Shown here piece by piece: positions 52,344 to 60,609 of a stretch of DNA of 64,000 nt. The notes under the pieces are model-generated. The model saw only the letters and a program-made list of their open reading frames with translations. It was not told the origin of the DNA and did no database searches. The DNA comes from Cypionkella aquatica (GTDB lineage Bacteria > Pseudomonadota > Alphaproteobacteria > Rhodobacterales > Rhodobacteraceae): positions 92,928-156,927 of the forward strand of contig NZ_BSPP01000008.1 of assembly GCF_030161095.1 (NCBI RefSeq). The letters run 5' to 3'. How positions within the stretch are numbered: the stretch's first letter is position 1; the number at the start of each line of letters is the position of its first letter. The position numbers and the translations under genes are program-made.

Positions 52344-53039
52344 ACATGACGGGACGAGCTTGGAATATAGTTCTTTGGTTTATGTTTATCGATCCCGTCG
52401 ACTCCGCTTGTTGACCGTTTAAGACCATTGCTGCATATCAAGCCCAAGAAGCCTGCCTACAGTGGTAAAATCCGCACAATCGACACTCGTCCTCCGATTT
52501 TGCTGAGTCAAGCGGAACAGAACCACCCCGAAGCCGGAGTGCCCGCTTCTCGGATCTGCCCCATCACCCGAAAAATCAGTTCCCACTTCCCGACGGCCGC
52601 TCCAGCAGCATTTCTCAGCGTTCACAGTTTGAAATCAAACACTTGTGCCGAACTGGGAACTGGTTTTGGAACTGGGCAGCGGAGTTCCCAGTTCCCGCTG
52701 CCCATTTTCCGGCAAATGGCCGCTGTTGACGGCCAAAACCCGCCTTGAACGCCTTATTTTATTGGGGTTTAAACGGTGGGCGGCAGGGCCGCCTGGGAGC
52801 GGCTCCAAACGGCCTCTTGGGGCTTTTGAGTCCGATAATTGCACTTATGCAAACTGGCTCACATGGTGTTTTTCGGCGTTAAAATTCCTGTAAGCCACCG
52901 TTTTTACAGCACTTTTCGATAAACTCCACCTATTCCCGGATGTTCCCGCATCTGTGCAGGTTCTAGTGTCAACACACAGTGTCTGTGTGTGGCGTGACAG
53001 CAAAAGCTGCAGAGTCTGCAGCGACTCGAAATCCGAAAA
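52344..53039. other. 696-base gap without a credible gene
   Basis: Reading both strands gave no protein-like frame. Structural points: GGGCAGCGG/CCGCTGCCC inverted pair (52674-52703) set in repeated AACTGGGA-type motifs; palindrome TTGCACTTATGCAA (52839-52852); and GTGGCGTGACAGCA at 52989-53002, a direct repeat of 51291-51304. Probably decayed mobile DNA. Confidence 0.5.
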
Positions 53040-53327
53040 TTAAGTCCTCGCGCCACGGAACATTTCGATCCAAAGATGGTCAACGAGAATGGGTGACAAT
53101 CCAGCGGCGCGCTCATGAATAGAATAGAGGCAAGCAACGCAGGTGACGTTGCTGACATCCATGCCGCCATACTTGGCCTTCCACTTGTAGACGGTCGCAT
53201 CGCTGACGCCGTGCTTGCGGCACAGATCGGCCACGGAAATCCCGGCCTCGTGCTCTTTCAGAATGCCGATGATCTGGTCTTCGGTGAACCTGCTGCGCTT
53301 CATCTCTGGTTCTTTCGGTTGGGCCAT
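53040..53327 (-). pseudogene. Truncated IS3-type transposase orfA
   Basis: The N-terminal 56 residues are a standard IS3-family OrfA helix-turn-helix: MKRSRFTEDQIIGILKEHEA, AGISVADLCRKHGVSDATVY, then KWKAKYGGMDVS. After that point the frame continues for about 39 residues with no transposase similarity (NVTCVACLYSIHERAAGLSP...) to a stop. The leucine-zipper end of OrfA and all of OrfB are missing, so the element is dead. No terminal inverted repeats could be assigned. Confidence 0.82.
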
Positions 53328-53519
53328 AGGCTATCTCAAACTGGTTTAGGTGGAGACGGGAACGTCAGTTGGTAAAAATCTGAATTTTTCGGGTTTATTG
53401 GTGGTCAAAATTACTTTGGGGTAACTTGGCATTACCCTGAGGGCCTTTGCTTCAGGTGGCCTAAGTAAAAAAGGTTCTGCTTAAACGTGGATCAAAGGCA
53501 CTCTTTTCAAACCTGTCGT

Positions 53520-53534
53520 GTTCCTGCAATGCTC
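53520..53534. promoter_or_regulatory. LexA-box-like site ahead of the SOS cassette
   Basis: GTTC-CTGCAAT-GCTC differs by one base from the alphaproteobacterial LexA box GTTC-N7-GTTC and lies 41 bases before the SRAP start, where SOS control of an imuAB-dnaE2 cassette would be expected. Confidence 0.5.
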
Positions 53535-53575
53535 CAAGCTAGGCCTGTCGTCATCCGCGATTCCCGGACTCCCTC

Positions 53576-54256
53576 ATGTGCAACCTATATTCCCAAACCA
53601 AGAGCCAAGATGCGATGCGACATGTGTTTGACGACATGCGCGACGATGACGAGGAACTGGTTGATCTTTCGGGTAATCTGCCGCCGATGGCCGGGATATT
53701 CCCCGACTATCCCGCGCCGATCATCCGGCACGCGGCGGATGGTGTCTTGCACCTGACCAAGGCTCGTTGGGGCATGCCAACGCCGCAGGTGTTTCTGGCG
53801 GGCAAGCGCACTGATCCGGGTGTAACCAATATCCGCAATGTGGCCTCACCACATTGGCAGCGTTGGCTGGGCGTGCAGAACCGCTGCCTTGTGCCCTTCA
53901 CCAGCTTTTCCGAGATCGACAGCCGGCCCGGTGCGTCCCGCAATCACCCAGTCTGGTTCGCGCTTGGCCAGGGGAGGCCCTTGGCGTTTTTTGCAGGCAT
54001 CCGCACGGAATGGACATCGGTGCGCAAGCTGAAAGAGGGTGAGGTGACGGCAGACTTGTTCGGCTTTCTGACCTGCGCGCCCAATGCCGAAGTGGCCGCG
54101 GTGCACCCCAAGGCGATGCCGGTGATCCTGACCACACCGCAAGAATGGCGGCTGTGGCTGACGGCACCTGTGACTGAGGCCCTGCAACTGCAACGCCCCT
54201 TGGCCGATGGGATGTTGAAGATCGTAGCTGAAGGGGTGCGCGAAGATGCAGCTTGA
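53576..54256 (+). CDS. SOS-response-associated peptidase (SRAP/YedK/HMCES)
   Basis: 226 residues. SRAP proteins use an N-terminal Cys2 to form a thiazolidine cross-link with abasic sites in single-stranded DNA, shielding them. Here Cys2 is present (MCNLYSQT), with RCLVPFTSFSEI (active-site Glu) and the conserved VHPKAMPVIL (His). It overlaps imuA by eleven bases, so the protein is made together with the translesion polymerase set. Confidence 0.93.
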   Translation: MCNLYSQTKSQDAMRHVFDDMRDDDEELVDLSGNLPPMAGIFPDYPAPIIRHAADGVLHLTKARWGMPTPQVFLAGKRTDPGVTNIRNVASPHWQRWLGVQNRCLVPFTSFSEIDSRPGASRNHPVWFALGQGRPLAFFAGIRTEWTSVRKLKEGEVTADLFGFLTCAPNAEVAAVHPKAMPVILTTPQEWRLWLTAPVTEALQLQRPLADGMLKIVAEGVREDAA

Positions 54257-54845
54257 CCTACGCCAGCGGGTGATCCCTGCCGATCCCTTTGCCCTGCATC
54301 CACGAAGGGTCCATGAGGCCGAAGGACTGGGCCGCCGCGCCTTTGCGCTGTTTCAGGCAGTGCGTCATCCCGGCCCTCTGGTCTGGATCGTGCCCAACCA
54401 TATTCCCGAACTGCCAATGCTGCGCGGGTTGCCGCGTGGTGTGGGCGAGCGGCTGCATCTGTTTCGTCCTAACGGTGAGACTGATTTGCTTTGGTGCATC
54501 GAGGAAACCCTGCGCGCAGCCCCCGTCAGCCTTGTGATCGCCGAACCTTCAGGCCATTTGTCGTTGACCGCTGGCCGCCGCTTGCAACTGGCTGCCGAGG
54601 CCGGGGGCACAACGGGTCTGATGCTGATCCGCGAAGGCGCGGGCAGCAATGCGACTGAAACCCGATGGCAGTGCCAATCTGTCGCAAGCCCGTCTGCAGA
54701 CTCGACTCTGCATCACTGGAACCTTAATAAGAACAAAAAGGGAACAATTGGAAGTTGGATGGTGAACTGGAATGGTGCGTCGGCTGCTGTCCATATGGTT
54801 TCCGAGGCTGGCCAGCGACACAAGCCTGAGGACACGGCCCCTTGA
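54246..54845 (+). CDS. imuA: ImuA-like SOS mutagenesis protein
   Basis: 199 residues, RecA-like fold related to SulA/ImuA. Sequence such as LGRRAFALFQAVRHPGPLVW, ETDLLWCIEETLRAAPVSLV and AGRRLQLAAEAGGTTGLMLI fits ImuA, the subunit that links ImuB to RecA and DnaE2. The C-terminal 60 residues look less conserved and overlap imuB by 74 bases, long for this cassette, so the real end may be less important functionally. Confidence 0.87.
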   Translation: MQLDLRQRVIPADPFALHPRRVHEAEGLGRRAFALFQAVRHPGPLVWIVPNHIPELPMLRGLPRGVGERLHLFRPNGETDLLWCIEETLRAAPVSLVIAEPSGHLSLTAGRRLQLAAEAGGTTGLMLIREGAGSNATETRWQCQSVASPSADSTLHHWNLNKNKKGTIGSWMVNWNGASAAVHMVSEAGQRHKPEDTAP

Positions 54846-56325
54846 AGGGCCTTTTGCGCTGACCCACCGGTCGGGCAATAGCGATCATCTGCATTGTCTG
54901 AACCCGGTGGCCACAGCGCGGGGCCTGTCGCGCGGAATGGCATTGGCCGATGCCCGCGCCATTTGCCCCGATCTTGCCACCCGCGCTGCAGACCTTGCGC
55001 GCGAGGCAGCGGTCTTGGCCAGTCTGCGCCGTTGGGCCAGCCGATATGCGCCGATGGTGGCGACGGACGGCGTTGATGGGCTGATGGCTGATATCTCGGG
55101 GGTGCCGCATCTGTTCGGCGGAGAGGCCGATCTGCGCGGCGATCTGCAGGCCCGGCTGGACCGCGCAGGGCTGCACGCAGCCACCGCCATTGCAGAAACG
55201 CGGGGCGCGGCCCATGCACTGGCACGTCATGGTGGTGGCATCGTGGCGGACGGGCAGTTGGCAGTCGGCATCGGGCATCTGCCTGTGACAGCCCTGCGGG
55301 TGGACCATGCCACGGCTGAGGCGTTGTCGCGCGTGGGTCTGGCGTGCATTGCTGATCTGGCGCATCTGCCGCGTGCGCCCTTGGCACGGCGGTTTGGTCA
55401 GGGGCTGGTACTACGATTGGATCAGGCGCTTGGGCAGCGTGATGAACCCGTGGTGGCAGAACCTGACGCGCCGCATTTTGGGGTGCGGATGACCCTGCCC
55501 GACCCCATCGGCCTGCAATCAGATGTGATGGCGGGCCTTGCGCGCCTGCTGGACCGGCTGTGCGCGAAGCTGGCCGCGACCCATATGGCCGCGCGCCGCG
55601 TGCGGCTGGAACTGCGCCGTGTGGACAAGGGGTTGGTGGTGGTCGAGATCGGCCTTGCGCGCGCCATGCGTGACCCCATCCGCATCGCCGCGCTGTTTGC
55701 CAAAGGCGTGGACGAGGTCGACTCGGGTTACGGCATCGACGCGCTGCGGCTGACAGCCACGGTGGTTGAGGCGCTTGCGCCAGAACAGATCGGTGGTGGA
55801 GGCTCCGCAATCCGGCATGAAGATGCGCTGTCAGACCTTCTTTCGTCTGTCGGCAATCGCATCGGGTTTGATCGTGTGCTGCGGCTGTTGCCTGCAACCA
55901 GCCTTATCCCGGAACGCAGCTTTCTGCTGGCCCCCGCCGTGTATTCCGAACCCGAACCGATGTCACATAGCTCCGGATCGCTGCGCCCTATCACACTGTT
56001 CCCGCCAGAGCCCGCGACCGTGGCCTCTGGCACCCCGCCCACCAGTTTCCGCTGGCGCCGGATGCGCTTCACCACGCTCCGCGCGACGGGGCCGGAGCGG
56101 ATCACCCCAGAATGGTGGTTTGACGATCCTGCCTGGCGGTCCGGTCTGCGCGATTACTGGCGGATCGAGACGCAGGAAGGCCCGCGCCTCTGGCTGTTTG
56201 TGACCCCACAAGCGCCGGGCTGGTCCAACCCAGAGGCTCAAGGCTGGCCCGCGTCCGCAAGGGCGCAAAACTGGCCCGCCCCGGGATCGGCGCAAAACTG
56301 GTATGTTCAGGGGGAGTTCGCATGA
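54772..56325 (+). CDS. imuB: ImuB, inactive Y-family polymerase subunit
   Basis: 517 residues. Adapter of the ImuA-ImuB-DnaE2 mutasome that docks on the sliding clamp. The Y-family fold is visible (LLSIWFPRLASD, VATDGVDGLMADISGVPHLF), but the acidic catalytic residues of active Y polymerases are absent, as expected for ImuB. The C-terminal tail is unusual: between GPRLWLFVTP and the conserved WYVQGEFA end lies an insert of about 28 residues with repeated QGW/QNW-PA units. ATG 54772; overlaps imuA and dnaE2. Confidence 0.93.
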   Translation: MVRRLLSIWFPRLASDTSLRTRPLEGPFALTHRSGNSDHLHCLNPVATARGLSRGMALADARAICPDLATRAADLAREAAVLASLRRWASRYAPMVATDGVDGLMADISGVPHLFGGEADLRGDLQARLDRAGLHAATAIAETRGAAHALARHGGGIVADGQLAVGIGHLPVTALRVDHATAEALSRVGLACIADLAHLPRAPLARRFGQGLVLRLDQALGQRDEPVVAEPDAPHFGVRMTLPDPIGLQSDVMAGLARLLDRLCAKLAATHMAARRVRLELRRVDKGLVVVEIGLARAMRDPIRIAALFAKGVDEVDSGYGIDALRLTATVVEALAPEQIGGGGSAIRHEDALSDLLSSVGNRIGFDRVLRLLPATSLIPERSFLLAPAVYSEPEPMSHSSGSLRPITLFPPEPATVASGTPPTSFRWRRMRFTTLRATGPERITPEWWFDDPAWRSGLRDYWRIETQEGPRLWLFVTPQAPGWSNPEAQGWPASARAQNWPAPGSAQNWYVQGEFA

Positions 56326-59300
56326 CCGCGCTCCGCTTCCAGCCCTATGCCGAGTTGTGCGTCACTTCGAATTTTACCTTCCTGACCGGGGCCTCGCATC
56401 CCGAAGAGCTGGTAACCCGCGCGGTGGAACTGGGTCTTGCTGCCATCGCCATCACAGACCGCAATTCGGTGGCAGGCGTTGTGCGCGCCTATTCTGCGCT
56501 GAAGGAACTGGCCCGGCTGCGGGACGAGGCACAGGCAACGAATGAGGCCGCACAGGATGGCCCGACCATCCGGTCGCAGCGCGTCACCGACCATTCCAGC
56601 CGCCAGACCGTGCCGCATTTTACCGGCCAGACCGATTCTCCTGTCATGTCAGACGCCCATCTGCCGAAACTGATTGCGGGGGCACGGCTGGTGCTGACCG
56701 ACAGCCCGGTGGAATGGCTGGCCCTGCCGACCGATCTGGCGGCCTGGTCGCGGCTGACCCGGCTTTTGTCCTTGGGCAAGCGCCGCGCGCCGAAAGGCGA
56801 ATGCCACCTTCAGCGGGCCGATCTGACAGAATGGGGGCAAGGCATGATCCTGATCGCCCTGCCACCCGATCCGCAGGAGGATGATCACCCCAAAACCGCG
56901 CATAGCGATCTGCTTTCCGTCGCCCGCACCTTTCCCAGCCAGTGCTTCCTTGGCGCAGCCCCCCGATATGATGGCCGCGATCAGGCGCGCCTAGACCAAC
57001 TGGCCATGCTGGCCCAAGGGGTGAACATGCCCATGGTCGCGGTGGGCGATGTGCTGATGCATCGCGCAGCCCGACGTCCGCTGGCCGATGTGCTGACCTG
57101 CCTGCGCACCCAATGCACCATCGACAACATCGGCGAGCATCGGCTGGCCAATGGTGAACGCCGCCTGAAATCGGGGGCGGAAATGGCGCGGCTGTTTCAC
57201 CGGCATCCCGCAGCCCTGCGCCGCACAGTGGAAATTGCCGATCGCTGCGCCTTCCGGCTGAACGATCTGTGCTACCAGTATCCTGACGAGGCGCAAGACG
57301 GTGAGCCGGCGCAAGACCGGCTGGAACGCTTGGCCCGCGCCGGGTTGCACCTGCGCTATCCCGCAGGTCCGCCGCCCAAGATCGTCCACCGCGTCGAGAA
57401 GGAACTCACCCTGATCCGCGAGGTGGACTACGCGCCCTATTTCCTGACCGTTCACGACATCGTCCAATTTGCCCGATCAAAGGGCATCCTGTGTCAGGGG
57501 CGCGGGTCTGCCGCCAATTCGGTGGTCTGCTATCTCCTAGGCATCACCGAGGTACCGCCCGAAAGCATCACCCTGATCTTTGAGCGGTTCATCTCGAAGG
57601 AACGCAACGAGCCACCGGATATCGACGTCGATTTCGAGCATGAACGTCGCGAGGAGGTCATTCAGTGGATCTATGCCCGCTATGGCCGCGAACGCGCTGG
57701 ACTGACGGCGACCGTCATCCATTTCCGCAGTCGCGCTGCCATCCGTGAGGTCGGCAAGGTCATGGGCCTGTCGCAGGATGTCATTGCACGATTGTCGGGC
57801 CAAATCTGGGGCTGGTCCTCAGCCGCCCCCGGCGAAGATCGCTTGCGCGACGCCGGGCTCTCCATTGAAGACCGCCGCGTGCAACTGGCGGTGCGGCTGA
57901 TTGGCGAGATCATCGGCTTTCCCCGTCACCTCAGCCAGCATGTCGGAGGCTTCGTCATAACGCACGGGCGGCTGGATGAGATGTGCCCGATCGAAAATGC
58001 CGCGATGGAGGATCGTACCATAATTGAATGGGACAAGGATGATATCGACGCGCTGGGATTGATGAAGGTCGATATTCTGGCGCTTGGCATGTTGACGGCC
58101 ATCCGCAAGGCTTTCACTCTTCTGAAAGATCACTCTGGCATCACCATGAACCTAGCGACTCTGCGTCCCGACCCGGGTTTGACCCTCCCCAAGGAGGATG
58201 CAGAGCGGACAAAGGTTTATGACATGCTTTGCCGCGCCGATGCTATTGGGGTGTTTCAGGTCGAAAGCCGCGCGCAACTGAACTTTCTGCCCAAAATGCG
58301 CCCACGCTGTTCTTACGATCTGATCTGTGAGGTGGCCATCGTCCGCCCCGGCCCTATTCAGGGCGGCATGGTGCATCCCTTCATCAACCGCCGCATGAAG
58401 CGCGAGCAGGTCGAAGACCTTGGACCTGCCCTGATGGAGGTTCTGGGCCGCACTTACGGCGTGCCGTTGTTTCAGGAACAGGCAATGCAGATCGCCGTGG
58501 TGGCTGCTGGCTTCACGCCTGCGGAAGCCGACCGCCTGCGCCGGTCACTTGCCACATTCAAACGCATGGGCACCATAGGGTCTTTCCGCGAACGGTTCGT
58601 CTCTGGCATGCTGTCGCGCGGTTATGATGCTGACTTCGCAGCCCGTTGTTTTGCCCAGATTGAAGGGTTCGGCAGCTATGGTTTCCCCGAATCTCACGCG
58701 GCCAGTTTCGCGCGGCTGGTCTATATTTCGGCTTGGCTCAAATGCCACCATCAGGCTGTCTTCACCTGCGCCCTGCTGAACAGCCAGCCGATGGGGTTCT
58801 ACGCGCCCGCCCAACTGGTGCGCGACGCCCGCGACCATGGTGTGGAGGTCCGCTCGATCTCGGTCAACCATTCGGTTTGGGATTGCACAATAGAATTACG
58901 ACCGGATGGCGGACTCGCCCTTCGGCTGGGGTTTCGCCAGATCAAGGGAATGCGCGAAGAAGACGCCTCTTGGATCGCGGCCGCCCGGGGCAACGGCTAT
59001 CCCGATGTTGAAAGCCTGTGGCGCAGGGCGGGCGTGCATCCCGACACGCTGGAAAGGCTCGCCGAGGCCGATGCCTTCGCCGCCCTTGGCATGACCCGCC
59101 GCGATGCACTTTGGGCAGCCAAAGCGCTGAAGGCCCCCGCGCCGCTGCCGCTGTTCGGCTCCGATGATGAAGGCGGCGTTGAACCCGCCGTCCACCTGCC
59201 CCAAATGACGCTTGGCCAAGAGGTGATTGAGGATTACCTGTCGCTGCGCCTATCCTTGCGTGCTCACCCGATGGAACTGCTGCGCCCGCGCCTGCCCGAA

Positions 59301-59726
59301 AGCATCGGCAATGACCGGCTGGCGCAAACACAAGGCCGCGCCACCGTGACCGGCCTTGTGATCACCCGCCAACGCCCCGGCACGGCAGCGGGCGTGATCT
59401 TTCTGACGCTGGAGGATGAAACTGGCACCGCGAATGTAGTCGTCTGGAAACAGGTCTATGAGGCATTCCGCAAAGCCGTGATAGCAGGGCGGCTGGTCAG
59501 CGTCACCGGTCGGATTCAGCGCGATGGCCCTACCACCCACCTGATCGCCGAACGGGTGGAAGACGTGTCACCCCTGCTGGCCACCCTTGGCCGCCCCGTA
59601 ATCATCCCGTCAAACGACGGTCGCGCAGACGAGATAAAGCGCCCCATAGGCCGCGATGCCAGATCCACCGCCCGCCATCCCCGCGAACAGGCAAGGAAGT
59701 TGTTTCCAAGCCGGGATTTTCATTGA
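56322..59726 (+). CDS. dnaE2: Error-prone DNA polymerase III alpha, DnaE2
   Basis: 1134 residues. Translesion polymerase responsible for SOS mutagenesis with ImuAB. Domain order: PHP (AELCVTSNFTFLTGASHPEE, LAAIAITDRN), palm with catalytic acidic PPDIDVDFEHERREE, finger and clamp-binding region (VVRPGPIQGGMVHPFINRR-like block, FGSYGFPESHAASFA), and a C-terminal OB fold (ATVTGLVITRQRPGTAAG). It ends with the family's FPSRDFH. Starts ATGA-overlapped with imuB. Confidence 0.96.
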   Translation: MTALRFQPYAELCVTSNFTFLTGASHPEELVTRAVELGLAAIAITDRNSVAGVVRAYSALKELARLRDEAQATNEAAQDGPTIRSQRVTDHSSRQTVPHFTGQTDSPVMSDAHLPKLIAGARLVLTDSPVEWLALPTDLAAWSRLTRLLSLGKRRAPKGECHLQRADLTEWGQGMILIALPPDPQEDDHPKTAHSDLLSVARTFPSQCFLGAAPRYDGRDQARLDQLAMLAQGVNMPMVAVGDVLMHRAARRPLADVLTCLRTQCTIDNIGEHRLANGERRLKSGAEMARLFHRHPAALRRTVEIADRCAFRLNDLCYQYPDEAQDGEPAQDRLERLARAGLHLRYPAGPPPKIVHRVEKELTLIREVDYAPYFLTVHDIVQFARSKGILCQGRGSAANSVVCYLLGITEVPPESITLIFERFISKERNEPPDIDVDFEHERREEVIQWIYARYGRERAGLTATVIHFRSRAAIREVGKVMGLSQDVIARLSGQIWGWSSAAPGEDRLRDAGLSIEDRRVQLAVRLIGEIIGFPRHLSQHVGGFVITHGRLDEMCPIENAAMEDRTIIEWDKDDIDALGLMKVDILALGMLTAIRKAFTLLKDHSGITMNLATLRPDPGLTLPKEDAERTKVYDMLCRADAIGVFQVESRAQLNFLPKMRPRCSYDLICEVAIVRPGPIQGGMVHPFINRRMKREQVEDLGPALMEVLGRTYGVPLFQEQAMQIAVVAAGFTPAEADRLRRSLATFKRMGTIGSFRERFVSGMLSRGYDADFAARCFAQIEGFGSYGFPESHAASFARLVYISAWLKCHHQAVFTCALLNSQPMGFYAPAQLVRDARDHGVEVRSISVNHSVWDCTIELRPDGGLALRLGFRQIKGMREEDASWIAAARGNGYPDVESLWRRAGVHPDTLERLAEADAFAALGMTRRDALWAAKALKAPAPLPLFGSDDEGGVEPAVHLPQMTLGQEVIEDYLSLRLSLRAHPMELLRPRLPESIGNDRLAQTQGRATVTGLVITRQRPGTAAGVIFLTLEDETGTANVVVWKQVYEAFRKAVIAGRLVSVTGRIQRDGPTTHLIAERVEDVSPLLATLGRPVIIPSNDGRADEIKRPIGRDARSTARHPREQARKLFPSRDFH

Positions 59727-60147
59727 AAGAAACGAACAGCCCTTGGGCGAGCGCTGTCTTGTCTGTGTTATGAGATGAGCGATAATATTTATGGGTTGCA
59801 TGTCCGCCCACTTGCATGACTGGCAGTCTGCCTGCCATTGCCCGTCGCCGGAACGGTAGCGCGCACATGGCGTCCCACCACTTCTGCGTCAAAACGATCA
59901 AGCAATTGTGAGTTAAGTGCAGATCTAGGCGGGGGGGGAGAATGGCACTCCTGAAAGCTGTCCTTGCTCGGAGGGAATTCGCGCTCAGCATGAATGAAGC
60001 GCTGCCGACTTGCCGCATGGTTAGGAAGCTCTGCAGGTCCAAGGCAGTCTCACTCTGGCCTGAGCAGAGCATTTCATATATGACGCCATGATCAGAATAA
60101 GACACCGTAACCCATTGTAGACCCGCCGTTTCGAAAAGGTACCAAGG
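59727..60147. other. 421-base gap between dnaE2 and the polysaccharide cluster
   Basis: No gene supported. A minus-strand frame (59602-60159) covers it but has no family-like blocks and overlaps the end of dnaE2. A G-run (about 59931-59940) and an AT-rich patch near 59779 are the only landmarks. The promoter of the polysaccharide genes is probably in its right half. Confidence 0.45.
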
Positions 60148-60609
60148 ATGAGTGAGCATTTGTCAAATCTTGATGCGGGCCACCGGGACACCCCCGTGAA
60201 GGCGGGCAGCGTCAAGCTGATCGAGCTTCCCGTTATTACCGATCCACGCGGCGATCTGACCTTCGTCGAAGGTGGGCGGCATCTGCCGTTTGATATCCGC
60301 CGGGTCTATTATCTTTACAACGTGCCGGTCGACTCCTCTCGCGGCGGTCATGCTCACCGTAACCTTGAGCAGGTAATCTTTGCTCTCTCCGGCAGCTTCC
60401 GCGTCATTATCGACGACGGCCAGTCCCGCTCGGAATACGTCCTGCGCAATCCGCGTCAAGGACTTTACGTGAATCGGCTGATCTGGCGCGAAATGGACAT
60501 GTTTAGTCAGGGCGCGGTCTGCATGGTGCTGGCGTCGCAGGCCTATGACGAAGCCGACTACTATCGAAATTACGACGATTTTCTCAAAGCCGTGGCGGAG
60601 GCATCGTGA
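60148..60609 (+). CDS. fdtA: dTDP-4-oxo-6-deoxyhexose 3,4-ketoisomerase (FdtA/QdtA type)
   Basis: 153-residue WxcM/FdtA cupin. Converts dTDP-4-oxo-6-deoxyglucose to the 3-oxo sugar before transamination. Blocks: LPVITDPRGDLTFVEGGRHL, FDIRRVYYLYNVPVDSSRGG with HAHRNLEQVIFAL (catalytic His pair), and LWREMDMFS-like end (IWREMDMFSQGAVCMVLAS). Which isomer, Fuc3N or Qui3N route, cannot be told. The stop overlaps the aminotransferase start. Confidence 0.92.
   Translation: MSEHLSNLDAGHRDTPVKAGSVKLIELPVITDPRGDLTFVEGGRHLPFDIRRVYYLYNVPVDSSRGGHAHRNLEQVIFALSGSFRVIIDDGQSRSEYVLRNPRQGLYVNRLIWREMDMFSQGAVCMVLASQAYDEADYYRNYDDFLKAVAEAS

Noticed and set aside
52428..52748. 106-codon plus-strand frame in the scar region
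   Set aside because: Composition is not protein-like, no ribosome site, and the 3' half encodes a DNA inverted repeat.
52839..52852. TTGCACTTATGCAA as a resolvase or integrase core site
   Set aside because: Short palindrome in an AT-richer patch; no recombinase gene is near and no matching partner site was seen.
59602..60159. 185-codon minus-strand frame covering the gap after dnaE2
   Set aside because: It overlaps the conserved end of dnaE2 and shows no recognisable domain; kept only as a note because it fills an otherwise empty gap.
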